From assembly GCA_034509495.1 (NCBI GenBank), contig CM067503.1, forward strand, positions 14,419,519-14,483,518: a stretch of DNA of 64,000 nt, given 5' to 3'. The notes under the pieces were generated by a model, which was given only the letters and a program-made list of their open reading frames with translations, did no database searches and was not told the origin of the DNA. Source of the stretch: Acestrorhynchus altus. Taxonomy: Eukaryota; Chordata; Actinopteri; Characiformes; Acestrorhynchidae. This document shows, one piece after another, positions 47,724 to 59,303 of this stretch (position 1 is its first letter; every line of letters begins with the position of its first letter). Made by a program: the position numbers and the translations under genes.

Positions 47724-48185
47724 CAGGGGTTGGACAATGAAACTGAAACACCTGGTTTTAGACCATAATAATTTATTAGTATGGTCTACTAGGGCCTCCT
47801 TTTGCGGCCAATACAGCGTCAGTTCGTCTTGGGAATGACAGTTTTGGATAAAATCCATGTTATCACCCCAACATCCCTTTCAGACAGCTTCCTATTGCGT
47901 CCACAGTTAATCCTGTTGGATGTGGTTGGTCCTTCTTGGTGGTTTGCTGATATTACCCTGGATACCGTGGCTCTTGATACATCACAAAGACTTGCTGTCT
48001 TGGTCACAGAGGCGCCATGTCACCCATAATGTTGTGTGCATTGCATTATTTTGAGCAAAACTGTGCTCTTAACCTGCTAATTGAACCTTCACACAATGAA
48101 GATTGGCCACCAGGCTGGTCCAATTTAGCCATGAAACCTCCCACACTAAAGTGACAGGTGTTTCAGTTTCATTGTCCAACCCCTG
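47724..48185 (-). mobile_element. Internally deleted Tc1/mariner element with perfect 31-bp terminal repeats
   Basis: Terminal inverted repeats 47724-47754 and 48155-48185 are perfect over 31 bp, beginning CAGGGGTTGGACAATGAAAC, with TA duplications at 47722-47723 and 48186-48187. The minus strand keeps the transposase helix-turn-helix region (MTKTASLCDVSRATVSRV ... GRNRKLSERD, from 48007) and the C-terminal end (FPRRTDAVLAAKGGP, near 47800). The catalytic DDE middle is deleted. It is therefore a dead coding copy that could be mobilised only by transposase supplied elsewhere. Perfect terminal repeats suggest it moved fairly recently. Confidence 0.9.
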
Positions 48186-48239
48186 TATGTATCCAATTGC
48201 ATTTCCAATCGGAATGTCCAAGTATGTTGTAGTTGGAGA

Positions 48240-48445
48240 TACATGACACAAGAGTTTGTTTTTTACCAGGCAACGGCAATGCATTACTACTGGAATACCA
48301 GAATGGCCTAATTGCTCTTACAGTATGTTCTGCAGGGGCAAGATCATCTTTCACCAAGTCGCATAAACTCATGAACATCTGCCATGTCATACGGAAATTT
48401 AGCTTCCGCTCAAAATCTGTGAATACCTTCGATGCAGGCGGCAGG
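48240..48445 (-). pseudogene. PIF/Harbinger-like nuclease fragment
   Basis: The minus-strand frame contains DFERKLNFRMTWQMFMSLCD followed by LVKDDLAPAEHTVRA. This resembles the N-terminal 'FRM...F..LC..L' segment of HARBI1-type nucleases. The frame degrades after this and the DDE residues are absent. It lies immediately right of the 462-bp Tc1 derivative, which may have inserted into it. Confidence 0.45.
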
Positions 48446-48620
48446 TAGTGCGTGTGTGACATAGCTCCAGTTGCCTGGGGTTGTGGGTTTGATCTGCGCT
48501 CGGGTCACTCTCTGTGAGGAGTTTCGTGTGTTCTCCCCATGTCTGTGCAGGTTTCCTCTGTGGGCTCTGGATCAACCGTGATCATATTCAGGAAGAAGTG
48601 GATAAGACTGATTATGACTT
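48435..48620 (+). mobile_element. tRNA-derived SINE family 2, copy 4 (with tRNA-like head)
   Basis: It contains the head (GGCGGCAGGTAGTGCGTG), a B-box region (GTTGTGGGTTTGATCTGC), then GTTCTCCCCATGTCTGTGCA and a short tail (GTGGATAAGACTGATTATGA). The central body is deleted. The tRNA-like part cannot fold as a working tRNA. Confidence 0.65.
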
Positions 48621-49818
48621 ATTCTTTCTCATCAGTCTTTGCTGTGTTTTGTGTCATCAATGCATGACATCTTCATCTCAACTCTTCTTTAACAAGTGAA
48701 AATTAAGCATATTTTCCTGAGGCTCCTATCATTTTAAAGCAATTAAAAGACAAACAAAAAAACACCAAGTGCAAACTCAAACTCCTCTTTCTCTGGACTC
48801 ACCTGAAGTTAATTATCATGGTAACATGGACAAGAAGAAGTGCTCTGTGTGTTATTTTGTGTCAGATTGCTTGTAGCTTGCATGTAACCTGAGGTTTTCA
48901 TTATATAAACACCTCAGTCTTAAATTATAACCAGAATGAATTCAATCAGATTAAAGAAAATCCCTGCATGTAAACCTTGTATTTTTATATTTATATTTAT
49001 TTATTTATTTATTTTTGTTTGTTTGTTTGTTTGTTTGTTTTTTAGCCCTTGACAAGTAATGGCACATTCAGTCATGTCTGCCACTAATATGATGTTAATT
49101 GGAACTTATTATTAATTATTCCTCCATGAGGAATGTTACCTTTGTACATTTGAGTTACACATTTAGATGCCAGACTGGTAACATTCTATCACAGAGCAAA
49201 CAGAGCTGGCTTTAATGAGTTTCTGTAGCTGTGCACAAGATCCATATTGCAATCTAACTGAGGAACTGCTGTGTCCTGTGTCATTGCAGCCCAGACTGAT
49301 CAGCACTTAGAATCAGCTAAATTGTCAGCCAGTTGCATATTTGGGTTGAAAAGCAACTAATGTCGATACATAGGTTATTGATCCTTCCAGGTCAACTAGA
49401 TTCTAAGAGAAACAAAAACCTGATTGGATTTTTTCTGACTTGGTTCAAAAAATTTAATCCTTTTTTTGCCAACCAAAATTAACAATTGAATAAGACTAGC
49501 ACTGTATATAGACTTTCGTGAGTTTAAATAGTCAGATTAACATTTTATTGAACAAAGAAATCAAAAGGCTTAGAAGGATCCAAGGATTCACCACTGTTTT
49601 ATATAAAGTGAATTGACACTATGATGGTGTAACTTTAAATTGTGAGTGGGACACTGTTTGACCCAAAGTTGTCTCCCGCAGTTCCACCTGCCCTTGCACC
49701 TGTTGCTAGACATGGCAATGGGAGCATCCGTCAAATCTGTTACCAGAGAGACCAGCTGAAGCAGCCAGGCAACAGATTCTCTTTATGTGCCAAGTACTCT
49801 GAATCTTTAAACAGGCCA

Positions 49819-49819
<1 letters not shown>
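48621..49819. other. Unannotated, presumed intergenic
   Basis: Contains the tetranucleotide tract at about 49 kb. A 49642-49800 plus-strand frame has no family match or splice context. Confidence 0.4.
48980..49043. repeat. (ATTT)n and (GTTT)n tetranucleotides
   Basis: TTTATATTTATT variants followed by about seven GTTT units. Confidence 0.9.
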
Positions 49820-49857
<38 letters not shown>

Positions 49858-49875
49858 GAGAGAGGGAGAGAGAGA

Positions 49876-49914
<39 letters not shown>
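49820..49914. repeat. (GA)n microsatellite with interruptions
   Basis: GA tract broken by ACAGACAG, GGG and TGTG. Confidence 0.95.
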
Positions 49915-49916
<2 letters not shown>

Positions 49917-50374
49917 GATGTTTTTTCTTGCATATTTCTATCCTCTTTCATAATCAGTATAACCTGTACATATGGTGGTGGAGCTGGGCAGATATTCCAG
50001 AACCAGAAAGAGGCTTAAAACATACTGCTTGGGGGGGAGGGTGGGGTTGCTAATAACATTGCCTTATCAACATGGCACAGCAGCTGAATCTGCTGAAAGT
50101 AGCAAGGATCCTACTGAGGGCTTTTACAACAGAATAATAGAGGACAATTAGTATAAAGACTCTTGTTTCCTTACTCACCCACACAAAGAGACTAAACTGC
50201 TTCTGAAAACCACTGAGCCTGAATTCAAACACTGCTAAACCCATCAGCGTCATAGTTGAAACAGCTCAGTGGATAACATCACTGTTCTGCATGCAGAAGA
50301 CCGGGGTGTTATCCACTATGCTATTTGAAAACACCTCAATGTTGACAACTTTAAAGGTAAAGTTAAAATGTGCT

Positions 50375-50415
50375 CATAGACCCAATGTGCTTGCACACAG
50401 GAGAATTTACCCTCA

Positions 50416-50458
<43 letters not shown>

Positions 50459-50645
50459 TAGTGAATTCACACACTAGGGGGCAGTGAGCACACATGCCCG
50501 GAGTGGTGGGTAGCCCTATCCACAGATCCCAGGGAGCAGCTAGGGAATTAAGTGACCTCAGTCATGCACTGCCAGTTCAGGGATTCAAACCCAGCAACAT
50601 TCCCACAAGGCTGGTTCCCTAACCACCAGGCCACAGCTGCTCATA
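50375..50645 (-). mobile_element. tRNA-derived SINE family 1, copy 6, split by (AT)n
   Basis: This is the most complete copy, from the tail CTTGCACACAGGAGAATTTA to the head complement CTAACCACCAGGCCACAGCT. A tract of about 38 bp of (AT)n at 50419-50456 replaces part of the tail region. Confidence 0.8.
50419..50456. repeat. (AT)n microsatellite inside a SINE
   Basis: About 19 AT units interrupt SINE family 1 copy 6. Confidence 0.95.
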
Positions 50646-51379
50646 AGGCTGCCTGGCAGAAAGTGCACCATGGTAGAGGGTATTTTGCTATAGGGCTATA
50701 TCGCCATTTGCTCATTTCTGTGTTTGGCACAATTCAGATCTGACCTGATTTTTGTGACTTGTTGGTTTACATTTCTCTTGAACATTAAAATGAGACTGAA
50801 ACTCAAATAGCCCTCTAGTGTGTTATTTGAGTCATAAAGCTATAGCTTCTGCACCAAAATAATCCACAATACAACCATTAGGGATCTGTATACATGTACT
50901 GTATACATTAACCTATATACTGCACATGCTATGCTTAGATTACAGTAACAGCAAAAAGCTGATGTCACAAAGATCATTTGCTCTGAACAGTTCTCAGCTG
51001 TTCTTTATTACAGCAAGATGAAGGTGAAAAAATTAACTGCCAGACATTACCAGTGAATGACTGGGCAAGAATTCCAATCTGACCTTTCTCTTTCAGGTGG
51101 GAAGACCACTAAGTGGATATGCAGGACCATTTGTGGAAGTGGCTGAGAATTCTTTACACAGATCTGAAAAAATGTTGCACCCAGAAGGAAGTGTTAGACT
51201 GAAACCCTATTCAGAAGGAAAATAAAGGTTTACCAGGAACATGATTAAAATTTACACTAATATAGGCAATATTTATAGAGCTACACATACAGAAATTGTG
51301 TCTCTCAGTATGGCATTGAAATAATATGCCAATGAAACACGCCAACATGGAGTTCTAGAGATTCCTAATAGTGTCAGAA

Positions 51380-51960
51380 GATAATCCATTCCATGCAGCT
51401 TAAATATCTCAGTCAGTTCTGCAGTTTTTGCAGTAGAGGCTCAGTGTTGCAAGAGCATCCAATAGCATCCCACACATTTTCAATCAGATACACGTCTGCC
51501 AATACAGCTGTTGGAATAGCACATATATGGATTTACTGGGCATTTCCACAGACAAAAGTTGGACTCATCACTGAAGATGACGCCATGACAGTCTGGCATG
51601 ACTTGACAACGTTGACATGGTCTTAATGGCAGTCACCAGAAAGGTCTGTGTTAATGTAGTCCTGTGTCATCTGCCACTGGTCCCAGCACTAACAGGATGA
51701 CTCATGGAGGGCATCACTGCACATTCTGGATCCCTCCTCTCTGTTGGATCACACTTCTCCCTCTCTGAGTTTTGTCACTGGTGCATTCCTTCTATCCACT
51801 GCTGCCAACAGCACACTGTGGTAATATCTGCTTGACCGGCATGGCATTGACAGTCCTACTTCTTGGGGCCTTGTGTTGTGACCCTTTCCAACTGCTCAAA
51901 TCGATTTCAAGCTCTTCTCTGAGGCATACATGACTTGCAAAGCATGCTATCAAAAACACA
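51380..51960 (-). pseudogene. Degenerate Tc1/mariner-like relic
   Basis: On the minus strand a C-terminal-like segment reads ENVWDAIGCSCNTEPLLQKL near 51400-51470, like the IEHLWD region of Tc1 transposases. Further upstream (51600-51960) the sequence is broken by stops but keeps the style of an old transposase. Boundaries are approximate and the subfamily is not known. It ends near a (TTA)n tract. Confidence 0.45.
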
Positions 51961-52070
51961 ACAGCATGAGTCAGAATGGAAAACAAATGCAGTGGGATGA
52001 CCTCATATGGTCAGTCAGCTACAGCAAAAAGGCCTGTCTGTGCTTACATCACATTCCTTCACAGTGCGGG

Positions 52071-52073
<3 letters not shown>

Positions 52074-52131
<58 letters not shown>
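52074..52131. repeat. (TTA)n microsatellite
   Basis: About 19 TTA units. Confidence 0.97.
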
Positions 52132-52369
52132 GAGTTGATATGGAAATGTAAAGTAAATGCCAGACACCCACTGACAGCTTTCCACATGGTCACTGAAGGT
52201 AATAAATACCCTTAAGAAATTACATATATGAAGCACTTTCAATTATAAGACCTTAAGTATTAAACAGCACTGATTAAACGTTTGTACATACTTGTACAGA
52301 CTAAATATATTAACATGAGATAACACGATGGTACTTTGTTGATATCGATATTAAAATTTTGTATCAGCT

Positions 52370-52600
52370 AATTCCAATAAACACTACAGGAGTATTGTGA
52401 CACCTGTTCATTCATTGTTCTGAAATCAAGGGTATGCTTTTTACTAGATTTTAGAGAATTGCTGTTAAGTGTTGTTAAATACACAAAACATTAACATGTG
52501 GTTTTTAACAGTACTGGACCGACATGTTATTTTGATGGTTGTTTTTTAGGGGTTGGAGTGTATGTGTGTCCAAACTTTTGACTTGTATTGTACGTTGAAG
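52370..52600 (+). mobile_element. Truncated copy of MITE family A
   Basis: GACACCTGTTCATTCATTGT and CTGAAATCAAGGGTATG are shared with family A. The right part (GTGTGTCCAAACTTTTGACT) is a diverged terminal segment, or belongs to a different element. Confidence 0.5.
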
Positions 52601-53469
52601 GCATGAACCACCTCAAATGTAAATATAGCAATTTGGGAACAAGATTTGAACATTAATTCTGATAGCAACAGGCCAAGCATATTTGTGCTATCACTCCTAT
52701 ATAATATTAATACACTGCCACTGCCTACTCTATATATCTTTATTTTCAGTAACATACTTGTACACATAATTGTGGTTAATTGTGAAACAATATGATGTGT
52801 TTTAGTTTATTATTGTTTAAGACTGAGCATTCAGAAATACAAACAAGTAAGTAAAATGTTTCTCAGGCGATGTTTTTAGCTTTTTGAACACACCATTAAC
52901 GTTCTTAACACCCTATATTCATTTTTCAATGTGGCATGTATATAATGTATATAATGCATCTACTGAGAGCCCTGGAGAGAGCTGTGGGGTGAAAGCATAG
53001 ATGTATTTCCTTGAACAAACATCAGTATATTGCTTACCTCACACAGGAAATGCAAGCAGCTTTCCTAACACACATTCTGAATGGAAGCCCTCTTTCGTTC
53101 TCATGCAAAATTAATAAAGGATGGCTTTCAGCATGGATGCAATACAACTTGATCAGAAAGACAGTCCTTATTTTTTCAAAAAGGCCTTGTGTTTTGCTTG
53201 TGCTTTTATAGCTGTTACTTTGCATTAATAACTTGTGATGTCTACTTCTAAACATAAATTCAGTAAAATGAGCAACAACAAAAAAACCCATAAGGAATAA
53301 TGAAAAGGTTAAAGCTTGGTGCCTTGTGTTAACAGGCTAAACTGATCTGCGATATAAGTTGAGATGAAGCTTTATTATTGTATGATGCATAATGTGGTAA
53401 TGATAGGAAACTAATTTAGAAAGTGAAAAAGACTAAGTAAGGCACATAAAATGACCTTAGTTGGCATTA
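52601..53469. other. Unannotated, presumed intergenic
   Basis: A minus-strand GTGAG|GTAAGC donor-like motif lies at 53036-53045 beside an 85-codon frame with no known family. Not called as an exon. Confidence 0.35.
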
Positions 53470-53985
53470 TCTAGTACACTATATGCAAATAGTATTGGGA
53501 TACCTTTGTTTCTATATTAAGGGTATAGATAGGATATATAATCATTTTTCCTTCTTTCTTGGAATCACTGTCTATATTGTCTAGGAAAGACTTTTTAGAT
53601 TTTTGAGCATTGCTGTGAGGATTTCATTGCACTCAGTGACAAGAACATAATGAGGTCAGGATGATTGAATGATCACCAACCTATCTCATTCCTAACTCCC
53701 CTATTCATGCTAGAAAGGTATGCAGCAACAGGAATATAGAGCCACTGCTCCATATCTCACTGCTTGGGAACTTTATACCCCACTAGTTCATATCTGGTAT
53801 GAGGCATGGTGCCAAGAGGTTCAAGCTTATCTGCTCAAGAGAGTCCTATTCTATTGGCAGTACTTCTTTACAGGGGCTAGACAAGCTGTTTATATGCATT
53901 TGCACATTTATGTGAGCAATTTGTGCAACTTGAAGCATTCATTAGAAGGGGTATCCACAAACCTTTGTGTTTATAGCATGTCACA
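53470..53985 (+). mobile_element. Full-length, more diverged copy of MITE family A
   Basis: It starts TACACTATATGCAAATAGTA. It contains ATTGCACTCAGTGACAAGAA, TTTATACCCCACTAGTTCAT and GAGTCCTATTCTATTGGCAG, and ends near AGGGGTATCCACAAACCTTT. Divergence from the other copies is clearly higher in the first third. Confidence 0.75.
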
Positions 53986-54489
53986 ATTTTGCCATGTTAA
54001 GATAAAGGCTATCACCAGAAAGCAATCTTGATTCTTTCATTGTAGCTAAACAGTGAAAAATCAGAAAAGCAGAAAAAAATCCATATGAAACATGAAAGTT
54101 TTTTTCCCACTTTTATATTCATTATATATTTTAAAAAACAACTCTTTTTTTACACAGAAAATGATTATAGCATACTTTTTCTAAAGACAGAATTCATTTA
54201 CTCTTTCAAGAAATGTATTTTATTCAGTTTATAGGAATTCTTCACGCAAAAACAGAATTTACATTATTTATGACCAGGATTCAATTGGTCATGGTCTAAG
54301 TCCAGGATTTGTTACAAGCCCTAGCTTAGCATCTCCTGTAATCAAATAAATAAGCATGATATCAAACCTGTCTTGGTTGATCATCTTCATCTGAGAGTTG
54401 ATATGTCAAATTAAATTCCCATAAAATAAATGCATTGAAATCTCTTGAAAATATGAAATATTAACTTCTGAGTACCTTAATGAGTTAAA
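53986..54489. other. Unannotated, presumed intergenic
   Basis: AT-rich, nothing recognised. Confidence 0.5.
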
Positions 54490-54725
54490 AAATGTAAACA
54501 TGCATGTAGACCCACTATACTTGCACACAGGGGGATTTATCCTCCCCACTTAACCCATCCATGAAGTGAAATGCACACACACTCAATAGTGAACTTACAC
54601 AACAGTGAGCAGCAGGCACATGTCTTGCTCAAGGGCATGTCAGTCATGCTCTGCAGGTTCAAGGAATGAAACCAGCAACCTTCTAGTCAGAAGGCTGGTT
54701 CCATAACTAACAGATCATAGCTACC
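54490..54725 (-). mobile_element. tRNA-derived SINE family 1, copy 7
   Basis: CTTGCACACAGGGGGATTTA, ACTTAACCCATCCATGAAGT, CTTGCTCAAGGGCATGTCAG and CAACCTTCTAGTCAGAAGGC occur in family order. It is nearly full length. Confidence 0.8.
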
Positions 54726-55624
54726 CCAGCTGAGTGTAACGACACCTCCCTGGCTGAAAGACACATTCAAAATCAATCCTTAGGCAAGACTCCTACAGCT
54801 ACATTTGGCTACTTGTGTCATTCAACTTTGTGGACTAACAAGTTCATTTAATTTAAAAATTTGAACATTTACAGTTTATAATGTGGAAGCATGTGTTTTT
54901 AGCAGCTCTAAAACAACTGGGTTTTGAGGAATTAATGCACCAATGGGTAGAGAAAATAAAATTATCCCACCAGTCCCATCTGTCTTCATACTGCTCAAGT
55001 AACTCAGCCAGTTATCTTGTTCCACTGAACAATTTGTATTCAGTGATCAATTTTAGATCTTATATTAACAATGAGTGTTTGATCTCTATTTTCTGAAGTG
55101 TTACATAAGTATGGAGAAAGGTATAGGTGTTAAGTTCCTGTATGCAGGTATACATGTATGTATTCAGGTATGAGATTGATATGACACATTCAGGGACACA
55201 ATATTCAGGGACATAGTCACTGTTATTCATAAAAGGGCCACCAAATAAAAAAAAAACCCAAAGGTTCTAAAACCATGTGACATTTGACCTCTGATCTGAC
55301 TTTTCATATTGAGCATATTGAATAAAACAGCAGAGTACCTATTTGTAAAGACCACATCAATGAAAAGTAAAAGTCATTTTCTAGCCACAGAAAACCAGAT
55401 TCCAAACCCCATTTAAAAAGGAGAATGCCACAGTGAATTCAGGCTTATCCTCATCCTTATCAAGGATAATCTTGTGCATATGCAGCAAATCTGCCTCATA
55501 AAGCTACTCTGATTAGGCCTACATGTGACTAAATTTAATATCCAAATTTATTAAGCCAGCAGACGTGCACAATAAAATTAATTATTGAGCTTTTGAAGTG
55601 TGACCCTTTAAAGCAGGAAATCAT
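54726..55624. other. Unannotated, presumed intergenic
   Basis: A CATTCAGGGACA motif is duplicated at about 55186 and 55204. No gene was seen. Confidence 0.45.
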
Positions 55625-55885
55625 GTTGTATCACCATTGTAGAGATGTGCAATGCAGCAGTGCAAACAGAATTCATCCTCCACATTTAACCCGTCAATGA
55701 CAGTGAACACACACCATGAGTGGTAGGCAGCCACCTTAGCAGCCAATGAGCAACTGGGGGTTGATAAAATGCACATAATGTGAAGGAGGAGAAATTCTTT
55801 ATTCTTCACCAGCACTTCCTGCCAGTCCAGTGGATTAAACTTGTGAACTTCAGGTGCTTTGACCACTTCTCTAACCTAACCATAT
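55625..55885 (-). mobile_element. tRNA-derived SINE family 1, copy 8 (diverged)
   Basis: ATTTAACCCGTCAATGACAG and GAGTGGTAGGCAGCCACCTT are family landmarks. The right half is strongly diverged and carries an insertion. Confidence 0.55.
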
Positions 55886-55899
55886 AGCCTATGAAAAAA

Positions 55900-56262
55900 A
55901 AAAGTATACTTAAGTTGTGCTGTTATGTGCTTAATTTGTGTTATTTTAGTATAATATTATACTAAGATACACTTAATATTTGCTAAGTATAATGCAGTTT
56001 AAGTGTATATGTCCAAGCTGCCTGAGTGACACTAAACACCAAACACATTAAAAGTGTAATTATTCTTGCAATATGACTATTGTATTATTATTGTTCCCAT
56101 ATTTAGCATATCTAAATGTGTTGTCCCAGGATGGAAAGCAGACAAATATACTTAAACTGTATTAGAAGAGCACATATGAGCAGTACACCTAGTAAATATT
56201 AAGTGTACTAATGTAAATGTATCATTTTAATAAGCGGTTCCAAAATAACACAAATTAAGTAT
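55900..56262. mobile_element. MITE with long imperfect terminal inverted repeats
   Basis: CTTAATTTGTGTTATTTT at 55930-55947 is matched exactly in reverse complement at 56242-56259. CACTTAATATTTGCTAAG on the left matches ACTTAATATTTACTAGG in reverse on the right. The element is AT-rich with no coding potential. Ends and target duplication could not be fixed. Confidence 0.65.
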
Positions 56263-57449
56263 ACATTGTTTATGAGGGGCCTGAATAACTTCTAACAGGT
56301 TTTCCAGTTTGAGGAATGGAATTTTCTTTTCCCAAATTCATTTGGAATTTGAACTGATTTTGAATGACAAGATTTTCATAAATGTTTTCAAAATCATGTT
56401 TGAATGTTTTCTTTTCTAGGAACAGAATCAAACTTTCCCATTGTTAATTTGAAATGTAGTTCACAATGTTAATAATTGTTCAGTTTAGCACACTAATTTA
56501 TTATTAGTGCCACATCTCCAAAACTCATATTTGTGGAACATCATGCATGAATGTAAACAAAGAAAATATCACAGTTGACTGAAGAAAATCTGGCAGAACC
56601 ATAAAAAAATAGTAAACAGGTTGATTCAAAAAACCAACTGTTTTGTAACAGTCCTGTAATAATGACTTAAACTGAATATGTAGGTTGTTTCATCACAGAT
56701 GGAGGACAATTATCTTGTTTTTCTAATCGTCTTCTTCCTTGCTCGGCTTTCATCTATGCGAGGTAGTGCAAAGTAGACATATTTGTAGTTGTTCACACAT
56801 TACATTCCAGTGAGGTTTTCAGGTCTATCTGAAAATATTTGTGCTCAGAGAACTGCCAGTGGCATGCTGAGCATTCACTTCCAGAAATGGCAGGTTTACC
56901 CCATCACACCTTTGTCTGTTCAAAACACCTTTTCTGGTCAACAGGGGTTGATTGCTTTGGGCCTTTGATGGTAAAAATAGGTCATTGAGTGGAAAAACAC
57001 CAGGACCCATTTCAAAAGGGAGACCACAAACTGTGCATACTCAGATGCCTGAGAAAATCTGAACAAAAATGCCTTCCATTTGAAATGCGCATACACACAG
57101 ACCCAGATTTCAAGGGGGAACAATCTGAGCTATAAGAGGGCTTTGTATGTATAGAGCATGGTCATAAAGAGCACATGGTGGATTATTTGGTCAGTTCAGT
57201 TCAAACTCCCTACTTTGAAAGTGACTGTGGAGGGTCATGAGAAAGGAAAAGTACAAGAGATTGTAGCTTTTAGTCAAGCTGTCCTCAAACCTATGTTCAC
57301 CCCACCAGCAGTTTACAATTCTAGGCTGTAACCCTATGTTTAAAATGTATGCATAATTAAGTTGTTGTAAGATATGAAAACTAATATCCCATTTCAAACC
57401 AGTTGTTTCTGAGATTAACCAATGATTCACAATGAGGTTAAAATGTTTA
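56263..57449. other. Unannotated, presumed intergenic
   Basis: Contains a short signal-peptide-like frame at 56699-56762, reported as a low-confidence finding. Nothing else was seen. Confidence 0.4.
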
Positions 57450-58210
57450 CAACATATCTACGAGCCATTTCTAAACAATTGCAGAATCCAAGTTCATCAG
57501 TTAAAAAAATCATATGCAAGAGCAAGTTATTAGTAGAAAGTGCAGCCATTTGAAAAGGTCTTGGAGAAAACCCAAACTGTCATATCAACTGACAGGACAT
57601 TGGTTTAGATGGTCAGGAACAACCCAAGAACCACCAAGACACAGGTCTGTCATGAACTGGAAGTTTCTGTAGCACCAGCTTCACTCTCAACAGTCAAGTT
57701 TTACATCACCATGGACTGAGAAGCTGCCATACAAGAAAGAAGCCCCTGCTCCAAAATCAACACCTTCAGGTTCAACTAACTGCCTTCATGGACACCTGTT
57801 TGAAACTTTTATGGTTAGATGAGACAAATATATATTTGTTTGAGACTTTCAACACCAAAAACACAGCATGCATTTGTGTTGCTCCCAGTGAAACTAAGTG
57901 AATGGACAGAAGCTAGATGTTTGAATCTTCTATACTATTGGGTTTTTCAAAAGGACATTGACCCCAAACACACATCAAACGGATAAAGCAGGCTAACATT
58001 ACATTTTTGGAATGACCTTCCCAAAGTTCTGACCTTAACCTTATTGAAAATGTATGGATTGTATTAAAAATGGGTTTGTGCCAGGAAACCAACATATTTA
58101 ATTGAACAATACCAATGCTGCCAAGGATACTGTTTAAACATCCAAAATTCTGATAACTCTCAATAGCTATACCAAAAGCTGAAACTTTATAAGAAACATT
58201 TAACCAAATC
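57450..58210 (+). pseudogene. Tc1-like transposase relic
   Basis: Plus-strand frames, broken by stops and shifts, give successive pieces of a Tc1 transposase: MVRNNPRTTKTQVCHELE, then a VLHHHGLRSCHTRKKPLLQN segment, then DNDPKHTS-like DIDPKHTS, then PSQSSDLNLIENVWIVLK. The last two belong to the DDE catalytic half. The middle, between about 57800 and 57930, is shortened. No intact reading frame survives, and clear terminal repeats were not found. Confidence 0.85.
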
Positions 58211-58569
58211 AGGTATGCTATATATAGTAGTTTATTTTTGATCCTATTCTGATTTCAGGTAACCACCCAAAACCCCAGGACAAAGCCTGCTGAAAAGAAG
58301 AGCAGGATATTGCCATAGAAGCAGGACCAGTATCTGCAGTTTTGAACAGAAAAGTGAGTTCCAGTGGGCTACTGGTGTGCATGTTTCTGAACAAACTGTC
58401 CGGAACAGACCATTTTGGAACAGTCCGACATCCTCTAATGGGACCTGAATTCACAGCCCAGCACAGTATACACACTACTGAATAACATTAGGAGTTGCCA
58501 TGATGACAATCATGGAAATTGTACAAACCTACGATTTCCAATCCTTGTAAAAACCTACGATCCAGGGCT

Positions 58570-58790
58570 TTTGGAATTAGTTGGGAAGATGGGGATGAGG
58601 TGGGGTTTCCTGACCAAACTAACATGTTGAATGCAATCAAATCCTAATAGCAGTGCTCCAAAATCTAGTAGAAAATCTTCTCTGGACAGTAGAGACAGTT
58701 ACTCCAAAAAGCAGGATAAACTTTAAATAAATACTGATAATTTCAGAACAAACAATGAATAAGGAGGTGTCCCAATACTTTAGTCCAAAG
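58570..58790 (-). mobile_element. 5' fragment of MITE family A
   Basis: Reverse-complement landmarks are GGGATGAGGTGGGGTTTCCT, TCTAGTAGAAAATCTTCTCT and GGAGGTGTCCCAATACTTTA. Confidence 0.7.
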
Positions 58791-59207
58791 CAAAGTGTAA
58801 AAGGCTGAAACTGAACTGAAATAGCCACATTCACAGAGAATGAGACATTGCGGCTTATTTTGAAAACATTGCCATGTGTGGAAAATCATTAATGTGTGTA
58901 GAAATGTGGATTTAGAGCACAGAACCAGCAAGAACGCTGAGGGCCCTGTGCTGTTAGCTCTGTGGATAAAGTACCGCTCAACCAGCCCAACAGACCCAGA
59001 TCCTCTCACTCCTAGCATGAACCACAGGGAGCAATTCTGATCCTTCCATTTACATTTTCCAAACCAGCCAATAATGTTGGGCATAAGTTGGCCTTAATGA
59101 TCACTGTAAGAACTATGATCTAGTGTGCAAATGTGCTTGTGTGTCTTCACTTGGCAAAAGGCCACTTACTACTTGGCTGTGGTTATTTGTCTCAATACTG
59201 GAAGGCA

Positions 59208-59303
<96 letters not shown>

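Larger units (their letters stand above)
49915..51379. other. Mostly unannotated, presumed intergenic
   Basis: Besides SINE copy 6, nothing is recognisable. A tRNA-like CAGCTCAGTGGATAAC at about 50262 does not continue into a tRNA cloverleaf. Confidence 0.4.

Noticed and set aside
50262..50330. GCTCAGTGGATAAC tRNA-like D-arm
   Set aside because: The rest of a tRNA cannot be folded from the following bases.
53034..53291. 85-codon minus-strand frame next to a GTAAGC donor-like motif
   Set aside because: No acceptor was found and the peptide resembles no family.
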